The position numbers and the translations under genes were made by a program. DNA of 13,248 nucleotides from Methanobacteriota archaeon (GTDB lineage Archaea > Thermoplasmatota > Poseidoniia > Poseidoniales > Poseidoniaceae), in NCBI GenBank assembly GCA_018623995.1, contig JAAZUV010000023.1, positions 1 to 13,248 of the forward strand. The letters are read 5' to 3'. The notes beneath the pieces are model-generated. The model worked only from the letters and a program-made list of their open reading frames with translations. It had not been told where the DNA came from and searched no databases. Shown here piece by piece: positions 7,121 through 13,248 of the stretch; positions within the stretch are counted from its first letter, which is position 1, and the number at the start of each line of letters is the position of its first letter.

Positions 7121-7216
7121 GTTCTTTGCTCAGCATCGGTTCTTCATCAAGACTCGTATCGTTCTCTTTGCTTGATTGTAGCCACACATTCAATATGGAG
7201 GAGTGTATGGGATACC
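7121..7216. promoter_or_regulatory. Divergent promoter region between the M32 and M29-like genes
   Basis: This 96-base gap separates two divergent genes. For the rightward gene, CAATATGG lies about 20-26 bases before the ATG at 7217. It could act as a TATA element for an almost leaderless mRNA. The overlapping GGAGGAGTG just after it could instead be a Shine-Dalgarno site, though its 13-base distance from the ATG is long. No clear leftward promoter was picked out. Confidence 0.4.
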
Positions 7217-8347
7217 ATGGTCCTTCCCTTCCGTCGAAAAGACAAGGATGAGAAGGTAACTGTGAACGATGAAGACGAAGACATCAATGCTCTTCTCAAT
7301 GCAGAATCGTTCGAAGATTCGCAACCAACGGAGCGTCTTCCGGAACCAACGACCGATGAAGAACGCCTCCATGCTATTTCAGACATGGTCGTTCAAACAT
7401 GTATGGACATTCGTCGAGGAGAAAACGTCCTCATCGTCTGTGACCCAACAACGGCTGAAATTGGACAGTCTTTGCACATTGCAACACAGAAACGCTCCGA
7501 TCGAGTTCTCCTCATCGTCATGCCGAAATCTCGTCATCATGGGGAAGAACCACCATCACCTGTTGCAGCGCTGATGCGACAACAACAAGTCGTTATTGCT
7601 GCGACCAAGTATTCCCTTACCCACACAAGAGCCGCACGTCAAGCATTGAAGGACGGTGCTCGGATTGCTACAATGCCAGGGATGACCTTTGAATTGTACA
7701 CAGAAGGTGGAATGACAGCGGATTTCCAAGATGTGAAGCGTCGAATTTCAAACATTGCCAACTTCCTAAGGCGAAGACGAATCATCAATGTCAAATCCGA
7801 GTCCGGGACCGATGTCACCTTTGAAGTGAACTGGCGTGACTGGAAACTCGATGATAACGGAATATGCAATCGTCCACGAATGTTGACCAATCTTCCTGCT
7901 GGGAAGGTGTTCATTCTACCAAAAGAAGGAACCATGAATGGAACCATCGTTATCGACGGTTCGTGGGATTCAACACTGATCGATGAGCCTGTGGAGTTCA
8001 TCGTAGAAGACGGAACCGTTGTCGATGTCAAAGGTGGAACTCTTGCTGCAACGATTCGTCAATCGTATGGAGAAGTTGCAAAGAAACTCAAAGCAAAAGA
8101 TCGGGAGAGTGTCTGGACAGTGGCCGAATTTGGGTTTGGAATGAATCCAAACGCTCGATTGGTCGGAAACGTTCTCGAAGATGAGAAGCGTATGGGAAGT
8201 TGCTACTTTTCGATTGGAGACAACACTGGCCTTGGTGGAACTTCGAATGCAGGAATACACGTTTCTGGTGTCCTCGCAGAACCGAGTGTCTGGTTGGACG
8301 ATTCGTGTTTGACCGAAGCTGGTGAATTCATGGCCGATGAGAACTAG
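7217..8347 (+). CDS. M29-family aminopeptidase homologue with altered metal-site residues
   Basis: The 376-residue product has the thermophilic (AmpT/AmpS-like) M29 fold signature: NLPAGKVFILP (225-235), then NGTIVIDGS, VAEFGFGMNPNARLVGNVLEDEK (302-324, in two blocks), SIGDNTGLGGTSNAGIH (332-348). These enzymes normally use two metals to remove N-terminal residues. Against the ligands I recall for T. thermophilus AmpT (Glu250, Glu316, His345, His376, Asp378), this protein has Lys230, Glu304, Tyr330, His348 and Ser350, so three of five are replaced. It may be inactive, bind one metal or do something else. An acidic extension of about 45 residues (FRRKDKDEK, then Asp/Glu/Pro-rich) precedes the domain. 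An in-frame opening runs back to 7037 but overlaps the divergent M32 gene, and ATG 7217 is the first sensible start. Its stop overlaps the convergent EF-hand gene by four bases. Confidence 0.82.
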   Translation: MVLPFRRKDKDEKVTVNDEDEDINALLNAESFEDSQPTERLPEPTTDEERLHAISDMVVQTCMDIRRGENVLIVCDPTTAEIGQSLHIATQKRSDRVLLIVMPKSRHHGEEPPSPVAALMRQQQVVIAATKYSLTHTRAARQALKDGARIATMPGMTFELYTEGGMTADFQDVKRRISNIANFLRRRRIINVKSESGTDVTFEVNWRDWKLDDNGICNRPRMLTNLPAGKVFILPKEGTMNGTIVIDGSWDSTLIDEPVEFIVEDGTVVDVKGGTLAATIRQSYGEVAKKLKAKDRESVWTVAEFGFGMNPNARLVGNVLEDEKRMGSCYFSIGDNTGLGGTSNAGIHVSGVLAEPSVWLDDSCLTEAGEFMADEN

Positions 8348-9867
8348 CGATGCGCACTCATGTTCATGTTCCCACAGATAGGACAAAAGCGCCAATTCGG
8401 GTCGAGACCAATCCCACATCCTCGACAATGAATTCCTGAACGAATCGTTGGTTGGATGTTCATGGTTGGTTGTTGAGGCATCATTGGTTGTTGCATTGGC
8501 TGTTGCATTGGTTGACGCATCGACTGCTGTTGAGGAAGTGGTTGTTGCCAGCCCATTTGAGGGGCAGCGACACCCGGAGAGGTTGGTTGCTGGCGAACTG
8601 GTTGTTGTGGAGCCTGCTGTTGGGCAGGCTGCTGAGACTGTATTGGTTTGCGGACTGGAGCGACTGGACGAGGAAGCGATGACATCTTTTGAGCTGCTTC
8701 AGATGAAACGAATTCGGAAAGAGAGACTTCACCATCACCGTCCGTATCTGCAGCAGTGTGCAACTCTTCGGCTTCCTCGATGCTTACATTTGCAGCAACT
8801 GCAAGTTCTTCGACTGAGAGACTACCCGAATCATCAACATCCGCAGCAATGAAGCGTTCAGCATCGCTGACCCATTCCTCTTCCGGTTGTTCTTCAACCA
8901 CAGGTTCAGGTTCGACTACAACAGGTTCTGGAACGATTTCTTCAACAGGTTCTGGACCAACTTCGGGTTCAGGTACAAGCTGGGAGCCAAATGCGCCTGC
9001 AAAGGCATCTTGCGCTGCATAGTCAACCTCAACTTCGTTCTTGAATCCAGTTTCTTCAACTGGTTCCTCTTGACTTGGTAGTGGGACCGAATCGACGGCT
9101 GGAAGAGGAACGGACTCTGTTGGCAAAGGTACCGATTCAACTTCAGGTTCCGGAGCCGCAACCTCAGGTGTTGGTTCTGGTTCTGAGATGACTTCAGGTT
9201 CGGGTTCAACCGGAGCAGGTGCAGATTCAGGCTCTCTTCGCTCAATGATTGTGCCCATCTCGATCTCGGCAGGTTGTGCCTGATCGCTTGCAAAAAGCGA
9301 CATAGGGAGTGCATGTCCTGCAACATCAAGTGAGGATTTGAGCTCTTCAGCCATTGTCTGCATCTTCCCCACATTGTCCGAAGGTGCAGCCATGATGGAT
9401 TCAATCGATTGCAAGTATCGCTCCACCTCTGTGGTTCCACCCGTCGCATAAGCGATGGCAAGGATCTTCAGGAACTGCATCGGGTCAAACAAGGGCGTGA
9501 GTGCTTGGACGACATCTCCCGTGGCGAGTGGATGTGCTGTATTCGCTGCACCTGTCGAATCGGATTGACCTGCAAATTGGAGCAAGGGGTCAGGGAGTGC
9601 CATGAGGTTCAGATGTCCAAAAATCAAGAAGTAAATCTCTCCACCTTCACACTGCAACCGTTCGCTTGCAGCTTCAAAATCGAATTCACCTGGACGGAGT
9701 ATGATATCAGCCAAGTGTTCTAGCGCCTTTGACAGTGCCTGCTTCGAATCCATCGACATCATTTGTTGAAGGACATCCGATGAATCGACAACACCGAAGT
9801 AAGCCGCTGCATCATCGACCTCAATACCTTCAGGAAGAGTTGCTCCTTCTGGTACGCCTTCAGACAT
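8344..9867 (-). CDS. EF-hand and zinc-ribbon protein with Pro/Glu- and Gln/Pro-rich linkers, unknown function
   Basis: The 507-residue product has no signal peptide or membrane helix, so it is probably cytoplasmic. An N-terminal helical region (about 20-195) matches nothing I know. A Pro/Glu/Val-rich linker follows (about 210-330), with three SVPLP units at 245-264. Two EF-hand loops come next: D343-V-D-D-S-G-S-L-S-V-E-E354 and D374-T-D-G-D-G-E-V-S-L-S-E385. Both have acidic residues at positions 1, 3 and 12, so Ca2+ binding is likely. A Gln/Pro/Met-rich stretch spans 407-470. A zinc ribbon, CRGC and CPIC (Cys481, 484, 495, 498), ends the protein. The start is ATG 9867, set by AGGAGG seven bases upstream; a TTG at 9891 is rejected. 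The calcium-repeat surface protein ends 57 bases upstream on the same strand, suggesting a shared transcript. A role in reading Ca2+ or joining proteins is inference. Confidence 0.85.
   Translation of the reverse strand: MSEGVPEGATLPEGIEVDDAAAYFGVVDSSDVLQQMMSMDSKQALSKALEHLADIILRPGEFDFEAASERLQCEGGEIYFLIFGHLNLMALPDPLLQFAGQSDSTGAANTAHPLATGDVVQALTPLFDPMQFLKILAIAYATGGTTEVERYLQSIESIMAAPSDNVGKMQTMAEELKSSLDVAGHALPMSLFASDQAQPAEIEMGTIIERREPESAPAPVEPEPEVISEPEPTPEVAAPEPEVESVPLPTESVPLPAVDSVPLPSQEEPVEETGFKNEVEVDYAAQDAFAGAFGSQLVPEPEVGPEPVEEIVPEPVVVEPEPVVEEQPEEEWVSDAERFIAADVDDSGSLSVEELAVAANVSIEEAEELHTAADTDGDGEVSLSEFVSSEAAQKMSSLPRPVAPVRKPIQSQQPAQQQAPQQPVRQQPTSPGVAAPQMGWQQPLPQQQSMRQPMQQPMQQPMMPQQPTMNIQPTIRSGIHCRGCGIGLDPNWRFCPICGNMNMSAHR
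8458..8649 (-). repeat. Gln/Pro/Met-rich low-complexity coding repeat
   Basis: This stretch encodes residues 407-470 of the EF-hand protein. It is built from short imperfect units such as QQP and MQQP, tightest at 8479-8520, where MRQP is followed by two MQQP units. The DNA shows matching near-repeats of TTGCATTGGCTG type. It is probably a flexible linker before the zinc ribbon and may vary in length between strains. Confidence 0.75.
9076..9135 (-). repeat. Three SVPLP units in the Pro/Glu-rich linker
   Basis: Residues 245-249, 252-256 and 260-264 of the EF-hand protein each read SVPLP, spaced by two and three residues. The unit is more hydrophobic than the surrounding Pro/Glu stretch, so it may be a short binding motif given in three copies. 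Confidence 0.7.
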
Positions 9868-9874
9868 TTCTCTT

Positions 9875-9880
9875 CCTCCT
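9875..9880 (-). promoter_or_regulatory. Strong Shine-Dalgarno site of the EF-hand gene
   Basis: On the minus strand AGGAGG lies seven bases before ATG 9867. It fixes the start at 9867 and excludes the TTG at 9891, whose frame would translate the site itself as Gly-Gly. It is the best ribosome binding site in the window and fits an internal gene of an operon. Confidence 0.8.
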
Positions 9881-9924
9881 ATTTTCGCCAATCACGTGTT
9901 GTTTTTGAGGTTGCTGTTAGTGCT

Positions 9925-12900
9925 CTATTGTTGGTTTCGAGCCATATCGTAAATGGCTCTGGATTGTTGAGCGGACCAACCTGTCCCTTGCAGTTGCATC
10001 AAGAGGGTGCGCTCTTGCTCACCCTCACCGAGTTCACCAACCACCCATTCGACAGCAGCATCACGATCGTCGGCTTGCCAGTCTTCGAAGAGCGACATAT
10101 CGACCTCAATTCGTGCACGACGAACTTTCTTTTGTGGAGCTGCATCTTCACTTGCTTCGGCTTCATCTGGCTTGGAAACAGGCGTTCTGCGGGCAGGTTT
10201 GGATGCAGGAGCAGGCTGTGCTTTTCCTGGCGGCCCTCGACCAGGTGGACCGGTCGATGGGGCTCGTGATCCTCCGGGTGGCCCTCGCTTGGGTCCAGAG
10301 GGACCTCTTGAGGGAGGCGGTCCTCCAGAAGGCCCTCCAGAGGAGGGTTGACTTCGAGGTGCAGGCGTCGAACGGCTTGGCATTGGCTTGCTTTGGAACG
10401 AGGAGAAGAAATCATCCTCATCATCATCATCATCGAAGAAATCGTCATCATCCTCATCATCATCGAAATCATAACCACGGTTTCGAAGTCGTCCAATCAC
10501 CATCGTTAACAGAAGCAAGACAACGATTCCTCCGGCAAGAACGCCACCAAAGACAGGCAACGTCATTCCAAGAATCATCGTCTCTTCATCATCGGTTTCT
10601 GAAGCGGGCAGTGGACATCCATCATCGTAGCCATCAGGTCCTTTCGGTTGCTCTGGGCAGTTGTCAAGAAGATCGTTAACACCATCTTGATCGGTATCTC
10701 GCTCACTCTTTGAGCAGCCTTCATCATCGACGTTGGTTGTTGGAGAATCTGGACACTTGTCGGGCGTTGATGCGCCTTCAACGAAGATTCCAGGCCATTC
10801 AGAATCCCTAGAAGCGTTCCACGCAGGATCGCCCCAGTTGTCACCATAGCCATCTCCGTCAGAATCATTCCATTGTGTGGCGTCACCTGGGAATTTGTCG
10901 CGGCCAAATTCATCTGCCCAGCCATCACCATCGTCAAGGCATCCAATTTCGAGAACATCGAGGAACGAAGAACCATTCACAGTAGGACAGAAGTCTGATT
11001 CGTTTGCACCTGGAACATATGTTCCTGCAGTGCGTGGGTTGATTGAGGAATTCATAGATACATCAGGATAGTTGTCTCCGAAACCATCTCCGTCAATATC
11101 TGACCACTGGGTCTCATCCAATGGGAAGGCATCACCTTGTTGGTTGATTCTCAACCCTGTTTCCGGGTCGATATCGAAAGTGTATGCTCCAAAGTATCCA
11201 TCTCCATCGATGTCCTGTTCCAGCAATCCTTCAACAAAACAGCCTCCAGGAGTTACTGGTAGCCCCGGCTCAGTATCTGGACATCCGTCGTTGTTGTTGG
11301 TGACCCCGTCACCGTCATCATCTAATTGATTTGGAGCACAACCGTTGGGATCAATGTTTCCTGGATTGACAATCCAAAAGATGTCCGTATCGGGGCAGAG
11401 ATCAAGTGAGTTGTTTACTCCATCGTCATCGGAATCAAATGCATTTTGTAATTCAGAGCATCCGTTTTCGTCCACTACGAAATCGATTTGGGTATCTGGG
11501 CACAAATCATCTCCGTTGCTGACTCCATCTGAGTCATCATCGATTTGGAATTCTGAGCAACCATTTCCATCAACAGTTTCGAACACCGGAGTTTCTGGGC
11601 ACAAATCTATGCCATCATAAACGCCGTCTCCGTCCTCATCATCAACACTCACAAGTGGGCAACCTTTGCCGTCTGTTCCGTTTTCAACACCAAACTGGAA
11701 TGGACATTCATCGGCGTTGTTGCCTGTAGCATTGTCACCAAATCCATCACCATCGTAATCGAGGAATTGTGTCGGATCGAGTGGGAAGTCATCGTCCGTA
11801 TTGGCCCAACCATCGTTGTCACTGTCTGGACAGCCCGGAGTTGGGTTGATCGATGTTCCATACACGCCAGGACATCCATCGAGAATAAGTCCTTGACCAT
11901 TGGTTCCATTGTACGATGAGGTCCATCGATCGGGATAACCATCGCTATCGTTGTCATCCGCTGCCGCGATGTTGTACGGGAAGAAATCAGGATTGGTTGC
12001 GCCGATGGTTCCGTTGTCTCCGTAGCCGTCACCGTCCGTATCGGCCCACTGAGTTGGATCGTCTGGCCACTTGTCAGCGCCTTGGTCAAGTCCCCAATTG
12101 ATTCCGCCGATGTTGTTTGCGTCGCTCGCTCCATCACCATCTGAATCAGGACAACCGTTGCGATCTCGGTAGGATGTTCCGTAATCCCACGGACAGAAGT
12201 CACCGGTTAACGTATCGGACTCGTTGTCACCAAATCCGTCACCATCGAAGTCCTTGTATTGCCTTGGATTGTATGGGAATTTATCACCTGGACTCGTCTC
12301 AACCGCACCAGATAGACCAAAGATAGCATCACAACAATCAACACCGTAGTTGTCACCTACGCCATCACCATCGCTGTCTTTGGATTGCTTCCAATTCTGT
12401 TGGAATCGATCGCCGTGGATCCATTGTCCATCGTTGTTCGACCAACCATCCTCATCGTAATCTGGGCATCCAAATCGGTCAAAGACGGAACGACCTTTGT
12501 TGGTGTCACACGCATCAATGTCGTCTGCGAAGCCATCGTGCTCATAGTCAGCACAGCCTTGAACAAAGAAGTACGAGATTCCTGAAGTGGCAGGGCAATC
12601 GTCAGAGAGTGGACCTGTTGGGTTATCGCCAAACCCATCCATGTCGGAATCTTCCCATTGTTCCCCAACGTTCGGCATGGCATCAATGCGATCGAAAACG
12701 AGATCACGGTCAGCGTCTGCATAGAATCGCAACATTTCAACGTCCAAATCGAGTGCATCGTAGTACCCAACCACGATTGTACCGTTTGAATCAACAGAAC
12801 TGGAGAAGTTGGCATTTGTGAACACGTTCTTCATTTCGTGCGAAGACCAGACTGAACGATCCTCGCTTCGTCCATCGAGATGAAGAGTGTTGATTCGCAA

Positions 12901-13248
12901 CGTGTCCGTTGTTGGCGTTGTTGTCATCAGAAGGACACCTGGTCCACTCGATGCGAGACTCCATGCTCCACCAGCCTGTGACAAAGGTTGGCCACCGAAA
13001 GAGGACCAATGACCAGTACTGTTTCGTTCGTACAAGGCGTCGGTTGCGGATTGAACTGCGAAGATGAGGGAAGATCCATACTGCGTGCATGAGAGGTCAT
13101 TCGCAGTTGATGGGTTGAATTGTTGCATGGAAACGTTGGACCATGCCCCCGTTGTTGCATTTCGCTCGTGCATGACCAAAACGCCACTCGAATCGAGGGA
13201 GAGCAGGACAACAGTGTTGCTCGTATCGATGCACATCGCCAATTGTGA
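9925..13248 (-). CDS. Giant calcium-repeat (thrombospondin type 3-like) surface protein with one membrane anchor and a cytoplasmic tail; 5' end outside the window
   Basis: The frame is open to the right edge, so the N-terminus and signal peptide are missing. Numbering here starts at a TTG at 13242. Residues 1-170 are beta-rich with several NxS/T sites and Trp/Ser-Gly turns, like part of a propeller. Residues 175-877 are packed with DxDxDG calcium motifs. One class reads like QWxDxDGDGFGDN (near 195, 286, 328, 398, 492, 712 and 790). The other is the thrombospondin type 3 form, DDDGDGVxNxxDxCP with GC (about 533-670 and 848-877). A single helix at about 893-917 is followed by RLRNR, so the tail is inside. 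The tail has an Asp/Glu/Phe run (925-946), a Gly/Pro/Arg-rich part (about 967-1007) and a compact C-terminal region (about 1045-1105) with several Trp. Likely a cell-surface, Ca2+-stiffened stalk or adhesin. The EF-hand gene follows after 57 bases. Confidence 0.88.
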   Translation of the reverse strand, partial: SQLAMCIDTSNTVVLLSLDSSGVLVMHERNATTGAWSNVSMQQFNPSTANDLSCTQYGSSLIFAVQSATDALYERNSTGHWSSFGGQPLSQAGGAWSLASSGPGVLLMTTTPTTDTLRINTLHLDGRSEDRSVWSSHEMKNVFTNANFSSSVDSNGTIVVGYYDALDLDVEMLRFYADADRDLVFDRIDAMPNVGEQWEDSDMDGFGDNPTGPLSDDCPATSGISYFFVQGCADYEHDGFADDIDACDTNKGRSVFDRFGCPDYDEDGWSNNDGQWIHGDRFQQNWKQSKDSDGDGVGDNYGVDCCDAIFGLSGAVETSPGDKFPYNPRQYKDFDGDGFGDNESDTLTGDFCPWDYGTSYRDRNGCPDSDGDGASDANNIGGINWGLDQGADKWPDDPTQWADTDGDGYGDNGTIGATNPDFFPYNIAAADDNDSDGYPDRWTSSYNGTNGQGLILDGCPGVYGTSINPTPGCPDSDNDGWANTDDDFPLDPTQFLDYDGDGFGDNATGNNADECPFQFGVENGTDGKGCPLVSVDDEDGDGVYDGIDLCPETPVFETVDGNGCSEFQIDDDSDGVSNGDDLCPDTQIDFVVDENGCSELQNAFDSDDDGVNNSLDLCPDTDIFWIVNPGNIDPNGCAPNQLDDDGDGVTNNNDGCPDTEPGLPVTPGGCFVEGLLEQDIDGDGYFGAYTFDIDPETGLRINQQGDAFPLDETQWSDIDGDGFGDNYPDVSMNSSINPRTAGTYVPGANESDFCPTVNGSSFLDVLEIGCLDDGDGWADEFGRDKFPGDATQWNDSDGDGYGDNWGDPAWNASRDSEWPGIFVEGASTPDKCPDSPTTNVDDEGCSKSERDTDQDGVNDLLDNCPEQPKGPDGYDDGCPLPASETDDEETMILGMTLPVFGGVLAGGIVVLLLLTMVIGRLRNRGYDFDDDEDDDDFFDDDDDEDDFFSSFQSKPMPSRSTPAPRSQPSSGGPSGGPPPSRGPSGPKRGPPGGSRAPSTGPPGRGPPGKAQPAPASKPARRTPVSKPDEAEASEDAAPQKKVRRARIEVDMSLFEDWQADDRDAAVEWVVGELGEGEQERTLLMQLQGTGWSAQQSRAIYDMARNQQ
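10405..10470 (-). repeat. Asp/Glu/Phe-rich run made of GAT/GAC-type triplet repeats
   Basis: Encodes residues 925-946 of the surface protein just inside the membrane: long Asp runs broken by FF pairs. On the plus strand it appears as repeated CATCAT triplets. It could bind divalent cations or a basic partner. The triplet repeat makes it prone to length change. Confidence 0.8.
10612..12720 (-). repeat. Tandem array of calcium-binding DxDxDG repeats
   Basis: This DNA encodes residues 175-877 of the surface protein. At least seven copies of the QWxDxDGDGFGDN class are spaced unevenly, about 40 to 220 residues apart, and usually preceded by a FPxDPTQ-like strand. Between 533 and 670 there are four regular units of about 32-38 residues ending in CP and GC. 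One more such unit lies at 848-877. Copies differ in sequence, so the array is old rather than freshly duplicated. Confidence 0.85.

Noticed and set aside
7037..7216. 60-codon N-terminal extension of the M29-like protein
   Set aside because: It overlaps the start of the divergent M32 gene, has no family similarity, and ATG 7217 gives a sensible start.
8916..9461. 181-codon minus-strand frame inside the EF-hand gene
   Set aside because: Same strand, shifted frame; a Leu/Arg-rich shadow of the Pro/Glu-rich linker with no domain.
10113..10679. 188-codon plus-strand frame rich in His and Arg opposite the surface protein tail
   Set aside because: It is the complement of GAT/GAC and Pro/Gly codons of the acidic and GP-rich tail; the His runs come from the CAT triplets.
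11649..12203. 184-codon frame inside the calcium-repeat array
   Set aside because: It is a Thr/Met-rich shifted reading of the Asp/Gly codons on the same strand.
10612..12720. Spaced DNA near-repeats that could suggest a CRISPR array
   Set aside because: The repeats are in frame, encode DxDxDG motifs, vary in sequence and spacing, and lie in one long open frame.

Overview
The window is most likely a chromosomal piece of a planktonic euryarchaeon of the Poseidoniia (Marine Group II) type or a close relative. The best internal evidence is the tRNA-Phe gene: it has G at position 37, next to the GAA anticodon, as archaeal and eukaryotic tRNA-Phe do (bacteria have A37), and it encodes its own CCA end. 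Very long, acidic, calcium-repeat surface proteins, a peptidase-rich gene set, short gaps and moderate GC fit that assignment. The lineage call is inference. Several metabolic genes (rph, mogA, pyrC) look bacterial in type, so the region may be mosaic.

Layout. Positions 1-68 (minus) hold the first codons of a thiolase that runs off the left edge. Divergent to it is a plus-strand run: RNase PH (161-985), tRNA-Phe (1029-1104), an unrecognised 693-residue multi-domain membrane protein (1151-3232), a MogA-type molybdopterin adenylyltransferase (3242-3826), a dihydroorotase (3869-5269) and a small two-helix membrane protein (5333-5632). A minus-strand M32 carboxypeptidase (5624-7120) meets the last of these tail to tail. 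Divergent from it is an M29-like aminopeptidase homologue (7217-8347) that lacks several metal ligands. The right third is a minus-strand pair: a very large calcium-repeat surface protein with one membrane anchor and a long cytoplasmic tail (9925 to beyond 13248), followed 57 bases later by a soluble protein with paired EF-hands, Pro/Glu- and Gln/Pro-rich linkers and a C-terminal zinc ribbon (8344-9867).

How the genes may work together. rph next to a tRNA gene is suggestive for tRNA 3'-end processing. mogA and pyrC are housekeeping cofactor and pyrimidine functions. The two peptidase-family genes fit a heterotroph living on peptides. The most interesting part is the right-hand pair: an outside Ca2+-binding repeat protein with a cytoplasmic tail, probably in one transcription unit with a predicted cytoplasmic Ca2+-binding (EF-hand) zinc-ribbon protein. 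This is a candidate calcium-linked surface or signalling module that I cannot match to a described system.

Limits: both edges cut genes, and no alignment or structure search could be run. Motif comparisons rest on remembered family consensus sequences.
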